A DNA stretch of 64,000 bases from Rhodospirillaceae bacterium (GTDB taxonomy: Bacteria; Pseudomonadota; Alphaproteobacteria; UBA6615): positions 1-64,000 of the forward strand of contig JABJEK010000079.1 of the NCBI GenBank assembly GCA_018702955.1. The letters are read 5' to 3'. Numbering within the stretch: position 1 is the stretch's first letter; every line of letters starts with the position of its first letter. The notes beneath the pieces were generated by a model that had not been told where the DNA came from, ran no database searches, and saw only the letters and a list, made by a program, of their open reading frames with translations. This document shows, piece after piece, positions 1 through 9,678 of the stretch. The position numbers and the translations under genes are program-made.

Positions 1-598
<598 letters not shown>

Positions 599-913
599 TT
601 AAGCGGCCTTCTTGGATTTCTTCTTGGCCTCGATGACACCCATGATGTCGGACTCCTTCATGATCAGGAGCTCCTCACCGTCGATCGTAACTTCCGTGCC
701 CGACCACTTGCCGAACAGGACCCGATCACCGGCCTTAACATCCATGGCAATTTCCTTGCCGTCCTCGGTGCGACCACCAGAGCCCACGGAGACGACTTGG
801 CCCTCCGAAGGTTTTTCCTGGGCCGTATCCGGAATAATGATGCCGCCAGCCGTCTTTTCGTCGGAACCGACGCGACGCACTACAACTCGGTCATGCAAAG
901 GGCGAAAGCTCAT
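599..913 (-). CDS. groES: Co-chaperonin GroES (10 kDa)
   Basis: Heptameric lid of the GroEL folding chamber. The 104-residue product begins [14 protein letters not shown], carries the mobile-loop sequence [11 protein letters not shown] (about residues 19-29) and ends in a lysine-rich tail. Length is slightly above the usual 95-97 residues because of that tail (AKKKSKKAA). An AGGAGGA ribosome site (921-927) precedes the ATG. It is first in the groESL operon, and the CIRCE element about 50 bases upstream predicts HrcA heat-shock repression. Confidence 0.98.
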   Translation of the reverse strand: MSFRPLHDRVVVRRVGSDEKTAGGIIIPDTAQEKPSEGQVVSVGSGGRTEDGKEIAMDVKAGDRVLFGKWSGTEVTIDGEELLIMKESDIMGVIEAKKKSKKAA

Positions 914-964
914 CCCCTTATCCTCCTGTAATATATGAATAAATCCGCGGTTCTCGCCGAACTG

Positions 965-991
965 TTAGCACTCAACCCGCGTGAGTGCCAG
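965..991 (-). promoter_or_regulatory. CIRCE operator (HrcA binding site) of groESL
   Basis: Inverted repeat TTAGCACTC, nine spacer bases, GAGTGCCAG. The left arm matches the CIRCE consensus exactly; the right arm departs from GAGTGCTAA at the last bases. It lies just downstream of a TTGACA -35 element on the reverse strand, where HrcA would block transcription of groES-groEL. Confidence 0.92.
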
Positions 992-992
992 A

Positions 993-1021
993 CAGGTAGT
1001 GATCCGGCTGGCCCCTGTCAA
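993..1021 (-). promoter_or_regulatory. Probable groESL promoter
   Basis: On the reverse strand a perfect TTGACA (1016-1021) is followed after 17 bases by TACCTG (993-998), placing the transcription start in or next to the CIRCE palindrome. The -10 element is a poor sigma-70 match, so a heat-shock sigma contribution is possible but not demonstrated by sequence alone. Confidence 0.5.
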
Positions 1022-1194
1022 CCCGCGGGGAACCGGGGGATTAAACTTTTTTCACCGCCCACTTGTCGGTGCCTTGGCAGCACTCTCGCCCGACCGGTGC
1101 TAATCCGTTGTTAACACATAGTATTTTGTTGTCGCGACTCCTCTGCCTTCGGATAATTCGAGTTACTTGGTGATTCGGTCTTTCCAAGCATGAG

Positions 1195-1470
1195 GTGTCG
1201 AAGATGCGAAAGGACGTTGGTCTACAACTGGATGGGTGGCGGATCACGACCGCCGAGATCATCTATCACATGCCCGATCATCCCGGGATTTTGCAGAGTT
1301 TCGTCTGGCAGAAGCTCGATATGCCGCCGGAATTTCCCAAGCTGCGCAAATTTCTGGATTTCTGGGCAGATAATCTCGACGGCCCGCTCCATTCGGTCCG
1401 CGTCGGACACACCGACATCATCACACCCCCGAAGTTCCGGAACGTCAGCCGGTCCTTCGAATTGCACTGA
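1195..1470 (+). CDS. usg: Usg family protein
   Basis: Small conserved protein (91 residues from GTG 1195, or 88 from the in-frame ATG at 1204) of the Usg family, found almost only in alphaproteobacteria and named from its position near trp genes in some of them. Recognisable signatures are TTAEIIYHMPDHPGILQ, LRKFLDFW and GPLHSVRVGH. Biochemical function is unknown; it is often mislabelled as aspartate-semialdehyde dehydrogenase-related. It stands alone between the divergent groESL operon and the convergent liv operon. The exact start is uncertain because no strong ribosome site separates the two candidates. Confidence 0.85.
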   Translation: MSKMRKDVGLQLDGWRITTAEIIYHMPDHPGILQSFVWQKLDMPPEFPKLRKFLDFWADNLDGPLHSVRVGHTDIITPPKFRNVSRSFELH

Positions 1471-1493
1471 GACGGCTTGTTCGCCCGACCCGG

Positions 1494-2219
1494 TCAGGGC
1501 GTCAGATAGGCCTCGCGCACGCTCTCGTCGGTCGCGATGTCTTCGATTGGCCCCTCGACCAGGATGCGCCCGCGCTCGATGACCGCCGCCCGGTTCGCCA
1601 CATGGGTCGCGAAACGCACATTCTGCTCCGATAGCAGGACCGTCAGCCCCTCTGCCGCCAGAGTTCGTATCGTCGCCGCGATCTGCTGCACGATCACGGG
1701 TGCCAGCCCCTCGGACGGCTCATCGAGCAAGATGATCTGGGGGTTCCCCATCAGCGTGCGCGCGATGGTCAGCATCTGCTGCTCGCCACCCGACAATTGA
1801 CCGGCCTGGCGCTCACGCATCCCGGCGAGCGGCGGGAACAAGTCAAAGATGCGTTCTCGCGTCCAGGTCGCCGCCCCGAAATCTGCTGCGCGTTCGCCGC
1901 CACGTTCGCCAACGACCAAGTTCTCCTCGACGCTCAGGCCCGCGAAGACCCGCCTTGTCTCGGGCACATAGCCGAGCCCCGCGCGGGCGATCTTATATGA
2001 GGGAGCACCCGTGACCTCGCGGTCGCCGACGAACACCTGCCCGGCTTTCACATCCACCAGCCCCATGGCTGCCTTCAGCGTGGTCGATTTGCCGGCACCG
2101 TTGCGACCGAGCAGGACCGTCACCGACCCGACCGGGACCTCGAGATCGACCCCAAACAATGCCTGGGCCGTGCCGTAAAAGGCCTCAATCCCCGAGAGAC
2201 GTAGCGCGGGTTCGCTCAT
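1494..2219 (-). CDS. livF: HAAT-family ABC transporter ATP-binding protein LivF
   Basis: One of two ATPases of a branched-chain amino acid-type (HAAT) importer. The 241-residue protein has Walker A GRNGAGKST near residue 38, signature LSGGEQQML and Walker B IILLDEPSEGLAP, all typical of LivF. Its start overlaps the livG stop by four bases (ATGA), so the genes are translationally coupled. It is last in the operon (substrate-binding protein, LivHM fusion, LivG, LivF). The actual ligand cannot be read from the ATPase; HAAT systems also carry amides, urea and aromatic acids. Confidence 0.95.
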   Translation of the reverse strand: MSEPALRLSGIEAFYGTAQALFGVDLEVPVGSVTVLLGRNGAGKSTTLKAAMGLVDVKAGQVFVGDREVTGAPSYKIARAGLGYVPETRRVFAGLSVEENLVVGERGGERAADFGAATWTRERIFDLFPPLAGMRERQAGQLSGGEQQMLTIARTLMGNPQIILLDEPSEGLAPVIVQQIAATIRTLAAEGLTVLLSEQNVRFATHVANRAAVIERGRILVEGPIEDIATDESVREAYLTP

Positions 2220-2971
2220 ACCGTCGCCTCGTCAAATGTGCCGAGATAAACCGCGCGCACCGTCGCGTCGCCGCGAATTTCATCCGGGCTGCCCTCGGCG
2301 ATGATCTGTCCCCGGTCGAGCACGATCACCCGGTCCGCATGGCCGAACACCACATCCATGTCGTGCTCGGTGAACAACACCGCGACGCCGCGTTCCGCGA
2401 CCATCACATCGACCAGGTCCATCATGCCGCCGCGCGCATCCGCCGCCATGCCTGCCGTCGGCTCGTCCATCAACAGCAAAGACGGTTCATTCGTCATCGC
2501 GACGGCGAGCTCCAGCCGTTTGAGGTCGCCATAGGGAAGCTCGGCGGCGGGATCTTCGGTTCGAGCAGCGAGCCCGACCAGTTCGATCAACACCTCGGCC
2601 TCGGCGCGGTACCGCGCACTCAGGCGGCGGCCGAGCCCCTTGGCCGCGCCATCGGCAGACGCAAGCGCCACCTGGATGTTCTCTGCGACCGTCATACTGG
2701 CGAACGTCGCCGTGATCTGGAATGTGCGCCCCACGCCGTGGCGCCATATCCGATGGGGTGCCTGTCCGGTGACATCGCGACCGGACATCTCTATCCGGCC
2801 ATCGTCGGGTCGCAGTTGGCCATTGATGCAATTGAACAGGGTCGTCTTGCCGGCACCGTTGGGCCCGATCAATGCGACCCGTTCTCCGGGGGCGACCGCG
2901 AACGAGACCCCGCCGACCGCCTGCACGCCGCCAAACGCCTTGGAAAGTTTCTCGACCGTCAGAACGTTCAT
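2216..2971 (-). CDS. livG: HAAT-family ABC transporter ATP-binding protein LivG
   Basis: Second ATPase of the importer. Starting at ATG 2971 (MNVLTVEKLSKAFGG) the protein has 251 residues, with Walker A GPNGAGKTT, the relaxed signature LPYGDLKRLELA seen in LivG proteins and Walker B LLLMDEPTAGM. The frame stays open to 3046, but that would overlap the permease gene and adds residues unlike the family. It overlaps livF by four bases and follows the permease stop (2982) after ten bases. Confidence 0.95.
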   Translation of the reverse strand: MNVLTVEKLSKAFGGVQAVGGVSFAVAPGERVALIGPNGAGKTTLFNCINGQLRPDDGRIEMSGRDVTGQAPHRIWRHGVGRTFQITATFASMTVAENIQVALASADGAAKGLGRRLSARYRAEAEVLIELVGLAARTEDPAAELPYGDLKRLELAVAMTNEPSLLLMDEPTAGMAADARGGMMDLVDVMVAERGVAVLFTEHDMDVVFGHADRVIVLDRGQIIAEGSPDEIRGDATVRAVYLGTFDEATV

Positions 2972-2981
2972 GACGGAAACC

Positions 2982-4823
2982 TCATGGCTGGCGCCGCCGC
3001 ATAAACGCCGACAGGCCCGCGAGGCCATGGGGCAGCACCACGACAAGCAAAATAATCAGGATACCGAGACACAATTGCCAGAGATCGGTCAGCCGCGTCA
3101 GCTCGGTCTCGATCTCCGTCAGGGCGATCGCGCCCAGAATGGGCCCGGCCAGCGACTGCACGCCGCCCAGCAGCACCATCACCAGCCCGTCCACCGAAGT
3201 AGAGACGAACAACACCTCGGGGAACACACTCCCCTTGGCGAACGCGAAGAAGCCGCCCGCCACGCCGGCGGCGGCACCCGCAAGCGTGAAGGCGAGCCAG
3301 CGGTGCCGGGTCACGTCTACCCCGATCGCGGCCGACCGCAGGGCCGAATCACGGGTCGCGCGCAGCGTGTATCCGAACGGGCTGAAGACCGTGTGCCGCA
3401 ACCCCCAGATCACGGCCGCACAGACCGCGAAGGCCAGGTAATAGAAGACGAACGGGTCGGACGCCCAGTCGCTCGGCCAGACACCCAATATGCCGTTGTC
3501 GCCGCCGGTGAAACCGCCCCACTGGAACGCCGCCGACCATGCAATCTGCGCGAAGGCCAACGTCAGCATCGCCATATAGATGCCCGACAGCCGCACACAG
3601 AACCAACCAAACAGCAGCGCGCCCGCAGCCCCCGCCAGAGGTGCGAGCAGGAGCGCGGGGGCCATGCCCAGCGACAGATGGAACACCGCCAGACCCGACC
3701 CGTAAGCCCCGAGCCCGAAATAGGCCGCATGTCCGAACGTGATCAGCCCACCGCCCCAGAGCAGGAAATGCAGGCTCGCCGCAAAAAGCGCCAGGATCGC
3801 GATTTCCGTCAGCACGATGATCGCGAAATCTCCGATGACCAGCGGTGCCGCCACCCCCGCGACCAGCAGGCCCCACCAGAAAATCCGGCTGAGCCCATCG
3901 CCGGCGCGCAGCGGCGGATCGGGATTGCGCCGGTCTTCCTGGGTCGTGAACTCCGGTCGCCCGAATAGCCCGCTCGGCTTGAGCACGAGGGTGACCGCCA
4001 TCACCGCGAAGATCAGCACCAGCGTGATCTGCGGAAAGATCACCACGCCGAAGGCCAGCAGCTCGCTGATCAAGACGGCAGCGACGAAGGCACCCATGAT
4101 CGAGCCCATACCGCCGACCACGACGACGACAAACGCATCGACGATGATGTTCAAATCCATCGACAGGCTGGCGGCCTGACGGGGTATCTGCAGGGCGCCG
4201 CCCAGGCCCGCGAGCGCGGCACCCAATATGAACGCGCCGGTGAACAGCCAGCGCTGGTCGATGCCCAATGCGGCGACCATCTCGCGATCTTCAGTTGCCG
4301 CACGCACCAGCACACCAAATCGCGTATGGCGAAACAACAACCACAGGCCGCCCAGGACAACGAACGCGGTGGCGATCAGGAACAGGTCGTACTCGGGCAC
4401 CGCATGTCCGAAGATATTGATGGCGCCGTCGAGGCCGGGCATGCGGGGTGCGAACAAATCATCCGCCCCCCAGATCATCCGGGTCAGGTCCTGGACGACG
4501 AGCACGACCCCGAACGTGGCGAGTAGTTGGAACAGTTCCGGCGCGCGATAAATGCGGCGCAGCAGGCTTGTCTCCATGACCGCTCCGAGCCCGCCCACGA
4601 CGACCGCCGCCAGCAGGATCGCCGCCAGGTAGCCAAAGAATGTGTCACCGAACGCGGCTGTAAAGCTGAACGCGAGATACGCACCGAGCATGTAGAGCGA
4701 GCCATGCGCAAAGTTGACGACTCGGGTGACCCCGAACACGATCGACAGACCGACCGCGATCAGGAACAGGGACGCGGCACTGGCCAGTCCCGTGATCGCT
4801 TGGACGACAATAAAGCTCAACAC
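2982..4823 (-). CDS. Fused LivH-LivM permease of HAAT ABC transporter
   Basis: Single 613-residue membrane protein joining both permeases of a branched-chain amino acid-type importer. Residues 1 to about 290 are LivH-like (VNFAHGSLYMLGAY near the N-terminus; VVGGMGSIMGAFVAA later). After a charged linker near residue 300 (EDRRNPDPP) the LivM-like half begins, with ITFGHAAYFGLGAYG and VLLGGVQSLAGPI. Most operons encode these separately, as the second cluster at 38-40 kb does. The start is GTG 4823, but GGAGG (4826-4830) lies only two bases away, so TTG at 4820 is an equally good start. Confidence 0.93.
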   Translation of the reverse strand: MLSFIVVQAITGLASAASLFLIAVGLSIVFGVTRVVNFAHGSLYMLGAYLAFSFTAAFGDTFFGYLAAILLAAVVVGGLGAVMETSLLRRIYRAPELFQLLATFGVVLVVQDLTRMIWGADDLFAPRMPGLDGAINIFGHAVPEYDLFLIATAFVVLGGLWLLFRHTRFGVLVRAATEDREMVAALGIDQRWLFTGAFILGAALAGLGGALQIPRQAASLSMDLNIIVDAFVVVVVGGMGSIMGAFVAAVLISELLAFGVVIFPQITLVLIFAVMAVTLVLKPSGLFGRPEFTTQEDRRNPDPPLRAGDGLSRIFWWGLLVAGVAAPLVIGDFAIIVLTEIAILALFAASLHFLLWGGGLITFGHAAYFGLGAYGSGLAVFHLSLGMAPALLLAPLAGAAGALLFGWFCVRLSGIYMAMLTLAFAQIAWSAAFQWGGFTGGDNGILGVWPSDWASDPFVFYYLAFAVCAAVIWGLRHTVFSPFGYTLRATRDSALRSAAIGVDVTRHRWLAFTLAGAAAGVAGGFFAFAKGSVFPEVLFVSTSVDGLVMVLLGGVQSLAGPILGAIALTEIETELTRLTDLWQLCLGILIILLVVVLPHGLAGLSAFMRRRQP

Positions 4824-4893
4824 ACCCTCCGGCGACGCCGCATGGCACCCATGGCCCGGCGCCGCCCGCCCCTACGCGGGGCTGCCTTCAACG

Positions 4894-6111
4894 CTACTTG
4901 GCAGGCCGGAGCTTCCGGACCGTCGCGTCATCAGGCAGGTAGTCGGCACCATTCGCATAGCGGAAATCCACCATGACGCCCTTGCCGTCAACCTTTGCGG
5001 TACGCCCGACGTAAGCGCCCATCGTCGATTGATGATCGAGTGCACGATAGGTAATGGGCCCGAACGGCGTGTCGAGCTCCAGGTTTTTCATCGCCGCGAC
5101 CATCGCACCGGTGTCGGTGGAGCCTGCCTTTTCCAGCATCGCCGCGATCGTCAGGATCGTGTTGTAGCCGACGATCGAGCCCGCGCGCGGATAGTCGTTG
5201 AACCGCTTGGAATAGGCATCGAGGAAGGCCTTGTGGGCGGCATCCTCGATCCCCTGCCAGGGATAGCCGGTGACAATCCAGCCCTCTGGCGCCTCACCCT
5301 TGAGCGGATCGAGATACTCCGGCTCACCCGTCAACAGGCTGACCACCTGGCGGTCCTTGAATAGACCGCGCAGCTGACCCTCGCGCACCAGTTTCGCCAG
5401 GTCGGTCGAGAAGGTGACGTTGAAGATCGCGTCGGGCTTGGCCTGGGCCAGCGCCTGGACGGTCGCACCCGCATCCAGCTTGAACAGAGCCGGCCACTGC
5501 TGACCGACAAACTCGACATCCGGGCGCAGGCCCTTCAGCACGTCCTGGAACGCCTTCACGGCCGATTGTCCATACTCGTAGTTCGGCGCGACCGTCGCCC
5601 AGCGCTTGGCCGGCAACTTGGCGGCTTCCTCGGCCAGCATCGCGGCCTGCATATAGGTCGAGGGGCGCAGGCGGAACGTGTAGTCATTGCCCTTCGCCCA
5701 GACAATGGCATCCGACAGCGGTTCGGCTGCCACGAACAACACCTTGTTGCGCGCTGCAAAATCGGCGACAGCCAATCCAATGTGCGACAGGAATGTGCCG
5801 GCGATCAGGTCAACCTTCTCGCGGCGCACCAGTTCCTCGGCGAACTTCACCGCGTCGGCGGGTTTGGCGCCGTCGTCGCGCGAGATGACTTCAAGCTTCC
5901 GGCCGAGAACCCCGCCCTTGGCGTTGATCTGCTCGACGGCAAGTTCCCAACCGTTCCGGTAGGGCACGGTGAAGGACGCCAACGGGCCTGTGTAGCTGTT
6001 GACCTCGCCGATCCGGATCGGGTCCTGAGCGGTGGCGATCGACGCCGATGTGAGTGTCAGCAATGCCGCAATGGCGGCGGTGATATGGGTGCGAATACGC
6101 ATGCGCAGCAT
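4894..6111 (-). CDS. HAAT ABC transporter periplasmic substrate-binding protein
   Basis: Periplasmic binding protein (Peripla_BP_6 type) of 405 residues. The start at 6111 gives a clear signal peptide, MLRMRIRTHITAAIAALLTL followed by TSASIATA and cleavage before QDPIRIG. The mature N-terminus IRIGEVNSYTGPLASF is typical of LivJ/LivK-like proteins. A ribosome site AGGAG sits about ten bases upstream. It is first in the operon. Ligand unknown: the family spans branched-chain amino acids, amides and aromatic acids. It differs clearly from the second binding protein at 40012-41190, so the two transporters probably import different compounds. Confidence 0.92.
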   Translation of the reverse strand: MLRMRIRTHITAAIAALLTLTSASIATAQDPIRIGEVNSYTGPLASFTVPYRNGWELAVEQINAKGGVLGRKLEVISRDDGAKPADAVKFAEELVRREKVDLIAGTFLSHIGLAVADFAARNKVLFVAAEPLSDAIVWAKGNDYTFRLRPSTYMQAAMLAEEAAKLPAKRWATVAPNYEYGQSAVKAFQDVLKGLRPDVEFVGQQWPALFKLDAGATVQALAQAKPDAIFNVTFSTDLAKLVREGQLRGLFKDRQVVSLLTGEPEYLDPLKGEAPEGWIVTGYPWQGIEDAAHKAFLDAYSKRFNDYPRAGSIVGYNTILTIAAMLEKAGSTDTGAMVAAMKNLELDTPFGPITYRALDHQSTMGAYVGRTAKVDGKGVMVDFRYANGADYLPDDATVRKLRPAK

Positions 6112-6182
6112 GGTCGCAATCTCCTGTGCAATCGGTGACAAGTTAAGGCGCGTTGATCGCGCCCTTCCGTTCCCCTGGTATC

Positions 6183-6196
6183 GGTGGAATTCCACC
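6183..6196. promoter_or_regulatory. 14-bp perfect palindrome in divergent intergenic region
   Basis: GGTGGAATTCCACC is a perfect palindrome between the divergent binding-protein gene (start 6111) and the flavoprotein gene (start 6356). A second imperfect dyad, ACTCA-ATA-TGAGT, lies at 6215-6227. Position and symmetry suit a repressor or activator site, but no regulator gene is adjacent to identify it. Confidence 0.4.
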
Positions 6197-6355
6197 CACC
6201 GGAGCGCCACATATACTCAATATGAGTTCAAGGTTCAATGGCAATCGAAATGCCCCCCGAATCGCGCACAAAGATACTTTCGAATGTGAAGGCCAGATGG
6301 GATGGCAGAGGACAATCGGTTTGGATATAGTCCAGCCGAGTTCTAGGGAGGAATC

Positions 6356-7657
6356 ATGTCAATCAATGTTGCCGTCATCGGCGCGGGGCCGAGCGGCTTT
6401 TACACGGTCGATGCCTTGCTGAAGGGCGATAAAGACGTCCGGGTCGATATCATCGAACGTTTGCCGACACCCTTCGGGTTGATCCGTGGCGGCGTCGCAC
6501 CGGATCATCAGACAACCAAAAAGGTCGCGCGCGTCTATGAGAAGACGGCGTTACGCGACGGTGTGGGCTATTACGGCAATGTCGAGGTGGGCCGCGATGT
6601 CACCATGGCGGAGCTGCAGGAGATGTACGACGCGATCGTGCTTGCCGTCGGCGCACCGCGCGACCGCAAACTCGGTATCCCCGGCGAGGACAAGGCCGGC
6701 GTCTTCGGCTCGGCCGACTTCGTGGGCTGGTACAACGGGCATCCCGACTTCACGGACCTGCAGCCCGACCTGAACACCGGCACGGTGGTCGTCATCGGCC
6801 AGGGCAATGTCGCGGTCGACGTCGCCCGGGTCCTGGTGAAGACGCCGGAAGAAATGACCGACACCGATATCGCCGATCATGCGGCCGACGCCGTCGAGGC
6901 CTCGCCCATCACCGACGTTTATATGGTCGGCCGACGCGGCCCGATCGAAGCCAAGTTCACGAATGTCGAACTGCGCGAGATGGGCAAGCTCGACGATTGT
7001 CAGCCGATCATCGACGCGGGCCAGCTTCCCGAAGAAGTCACGGGTGACTGGTCCGACCGGGACAAGCGCCTCAAGGACCGCAACCTCGCAACGATGAAGG
7101 AATTCCCCGACGTCGATCCGGCGGGAAAATCAAAACGCGTCCATTTCTCTTTCTATGCAAAGCCGATCGAGATTCTCGGTGGCGACAAGGTCGAAGGCAT
7201 CCGCATGGAACACACACGGGTCGAGGATGGGCGTTCCGTCGGCACGGGTGAATTCTTCGAGATCGAATGCGGCCTGGTGATTCCGGCCATCGGCTATTTC
7301 TCCGATCCGTTCCCCGGCGTGCCGTTCGATGCGGACAACGGCATCGTCGTGCATGACGAAGGCCGGGTCGGCGACGGCGTCTACGCCGTCGGTTGGATCA
7401 AGCGCGGCCCGACCGGCGTGATCGGCACCAACAAGCCCGACGGTGACATCGCCGCCACGCAGATCTTCGAGGATGTCGCCGACGGCACAAAGCCCGGCCG
7501 CGAGGCGCTGGAAGCATTGCTGGCGGAGCGCAATGTGCGTTGCCTGACCTATCAGGATTGGCAGTCGATCGACGCGTCCGAAGTGGCGGCGGCGAAGCCC
7601 GGCGCGCCGCGGCGGAAGTTCGTGACCATCGATACGATGATTGCCGCTCTTGACTGA
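6356..7657 (+). CDS. Adrenodoxin-reductase-like NADPH:ferredoxin oxidoreductase (FprA type)
   Basis: FAD flavoprotein of 433 residues that should move electrons between ferredoxin and NADP(H). The N-terminus has the FAD fold VAVIGAGPSGFY (residues 5-16) followed by the family sequence PTPFGLIRGGVAPDH; the NADP-binding segment is VVIGQGNVAVDVARVL, and the C-terminal GWIKRGPTGVIGTNK is diagnostic of adrenodoxin reductase/FprA. ATG 6356 follows a GGGAGG ribosome site. It lies 150 bases before korA in the same direction, which suggests it couples the 2-oxoacid:ferredoxin oxidoreductase to the NADP pool. Confidence 0.92.
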   Translation: MSINVAVIGAGPSGFYTVDALLKGDKDVRVDIIERLPTPFGLIRGGVAPDHQTTKKVARVYEKTALRDGVGYYGNVEVGRDVTMAELQEMYDAIVLAVGAPRDRKLGIPGEDKAGVFGSADFVGWYNGHPDFTDLQPDLNTGTVVVIGQGNVAVDVARVLVKTPEEMTDTDIADHAADAVEASPITDVYMVGRRGPIEAKFTNVELREMGKLDDCQPIIDAGQLPEEVTGDWSDRDKRLKDRNLATMKEFPDVDPAGKSKRVHFSFYAKPIEILGGDKVEGIRMEHTRVEDGRSVGTGEFFEIECGLVIPAIGYFSDPFPGVPFDADNGIVVHDEGRVGDGVYAVGWIKRGPTGVIGTNKPDGDIAATQIFEDVADGTKPGREALEALLAERNVRCLTYQDWQSIDASEVAAAKPGAPRRKFVTIDTMIAALD

Positions 7658-7808
7658 CTGGCAAAACACCTTAGTTGGGCACTCACAGCGCCAGATTGTG
7701 CTTGAAACGAATAGGCAGGCGGATGAATGTAGCGCCGCGCAACCATGTATGCGCGCATCCGAACATTAATCTGAATTCAAAACCGAGTTTACGGGAAGGA
7801 AATACCCG

Positions 7809-9677
7809 ATGTCTGAGGTAGCGGCCGTCGAAAGGCCGGAAGAGAACCGTCAGGAAGTTGAATCCGCAGTTGTCCGTTTTGCAGGCGACTCCGGCGATGG
7901 CATGCAGCTTACCGGCAGCCACTTCACCATGACGGCGGCGATTGCCGGCAACGACCTTGCCACCTTCCCCGATTTCCCCGCCGAGATTCGCGCACCTGCC
8001 GGCACGACCTTCGGCGTCTCTGCGTTCCAGATTAATTTTGGTGCCCGCAAGATTATGACATCGGGCGACCTGCTCGACGTGCTGGTGGTGATGAACCCCG
8101 CAGCGCTGGTCACCAACCTCGCCGACGTGAAGCCCAACGGCATCGTGATTGCCGATTCCGGCGCGTTCACGGCGCGTAACCTGACCAAGGCCGGTTACGA
8201 GGAAAACCCGCTCGAGGATAGCAGCCTCGACGGCTACCGGCTGGTCAAGATCGACATGTCCCGGCTTACGGTCGAGGCGGTCAAGGAATTCGGGCTTTCG
8301 AACAAGGAAGCCCTGCGCTCGAAGAACATGTGGGCACTCGGCGTCGTCTACTGGATGTACGGCCGCAAACGTCAGGCCTCGATCGACTGGCTGGAAACAA
8401 AGTTCGCCAAGAACCCGGACATCGCCAAAGCCAACATCGCGGCGCTGAACGCGGGCCACGCGTTCGGCGAGACGGCCGAAATGCCAGCCGAGCTCGGCAC
8501 GTACGAGGTCGAATCCGCCACGATAGAACCGGGTCTTTACCGGACCATCACCGGCGCCGAATCCGTTTCGCTCGGGCTGCTGGCAGGCTCCCTGCTCGCC
8601 GACCTGAAGATCGCCTTCTGCTCCTACCCGATCACGCCGGCCTCCGCCCTGTTGCATCAGTTGGCGCGGATGAAGGAATTCGGCGTCGTCACCTTCCAGG
8701 CGGAAGACGAGATCGCGGCGGCCGCGGCCGCGATCGGCGCATCCTACGCCGGGTCGCTGGGTATCACGTCCAGCTCCGGCCCGGGTATCGCCCTGAAGAT
8801 GGAGGCGATCGGCCTGGCCATCGCCACCGAACTGCCCCTGGTCGTGATCAACTCGCAACGCGCGGGCCCATCCACCGGCCTGCCGACCAAGACCGAGCAG
8901 TCGGATCTGTATCAGGCCGTGTATGGCCGCAACGGCGATGCGCCGATGCCGGTGATTTCGGTCTCGACGCCGTCCGACGGATACGAGGTCGCCATCGAGG
9001 CTGTCCGCATCGCGACCAAATACATGACCCCGGTCATGGTCCTGACTGATGGCTACATCACCAACGCGTCGGAACCCTGGCTCATTCCGGACGCGGGCGA
9101 TTCCGAACGGTTCGATGTCGAGTTCCGTACTGATCCGGAAAACTTCCAGCCCTTCATGCGCGACGACGAGACCCTCGCACGCCCCTGGGTGAAGCCGGGC
9201 ACGCCGGATCTGATGCATCGGATCGGCGGAATCGAACGGTCCTATGACAGCGGCCATATTTCCTATGATCCGGAAAACCATCAGAAGATGACCGACGTGC
9301 GTGCGGCCAAGGTTCTGGGCATCGCCAACGACATCCCGGAGCAAACTGTCGAAGTCGGCGAGGCCGGCGCCAAACTTGGCGTCGTGGGCTGGGGATCGAC
9401 CTACGGGCCGATCAATCGCGCGGTCAACAACATGCGCGACGATGGATTGGACGTGGCTCAGATTCATCTGCGCTACATCTGGCCGCTGCCGCGCAACCTG
9501 GGTGAACTTCTCGGCACCTTCGACCAGATTCTGGTACCCGAGATGAACACCGGTCAGTTGCGCACTCTTCTGCGTGACCAGTACCTGCTGCCCGCTGAAG
9601 GGTTCAACAAAGTCAACGGCAAGCCGTTCCTCATCGGAGAGCTTGAAGACGCGATCCGCGCCCGGCTGGAGAAGTAG
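7809..9677 (+). CDS. korA: 2-oxoacid:acceptor oxidoreductase, fused gamma-alpha subunit (KorA)
   Basis: Large subunit (622 residues) of a thiamine-diphosphate, ferredoxin-linked 2-oxoacid oxidoreductase, most likely acting on 2-oxoglutarate (succinyl-CoA + CO2 + reduced ferredoxin). The N-terminal third is a gamma domain (RFAGDSGDGMQLTG); the alpha domain follows with SYPITPASALLHQLA and ITSSSGPGIALKMEA. The gamma-alpha fusion with a separate ~340-residue beta subunit is the KorAB layout. ATG 7809 follows GGGAAGGAAA. The korB start is one base after the stop. A different 2-oxoacid cannot be excluded from sequence alone. Confidence 0.93.
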   Translation: MSEVAAVERPEENRQEVESAVVRFAGDSGDGMQLTGSHFTMTAAIAGNDLATFPDFPAEIRAPAGTTFGVSAFQINFGARKIMTSGDLLDVLVVMNPAALVTNLADVKPNGIVIADSGAFTARNLTKAGYEENPLEDSSLDGYRLVKIDMSRLTVEAVKEFGLSNKEALRSKNMWALGVVYWMYGRKRQASIDWLETKFAKNPDIAKANIAALNAGHAFGETAEMPAELGTYEVESATIEPGLYRTITGAESVSLGLLAGSLLADLKIAFCSYPITPASALLHQLARMKEFGVVTFQAEDEIAAAAAAIGASYAGSLGITSSSGPGIALKMEAIGLAIATELPLVVINSQRAGPSTGLPTKTEQSDLYQAVYGRNGDAPMPVISVSTPSDGYEVAIEAVRIATKYMTPVMVLTDGYITNASEPWLIPDAGDSERFDVEFRTDPENFQPFMRDDETLARPWVKPGTPDLMHRIGGIERSYDSGHISYDPENHQKMTDVRAAKVLGIANDIPEQTVEVGEAGAKLGVVGWGSTYGPINRAVNNMRDDGLDVAQIHLRYIWPLPRNLGELLGTFDQILVPEMNTGQLRTLLRDQYLLPAEGFNKVNGKPFLIGELEDAIRARLEK

Positions 9678-9678
9678 A

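Noticed and set aside
2640..3968. A 442-codon + strand frame opposite livG and the LivHM fusion
   Set aside because: Shadow frame with low-complexity RQHE-rich translation and no ribosome site.
7683..9467. A 594-codon reverse frame opposite korA
   Set aside because: Antisense shadow of korA; composition is arginine/glycine/histidine-rich without domain motifs.
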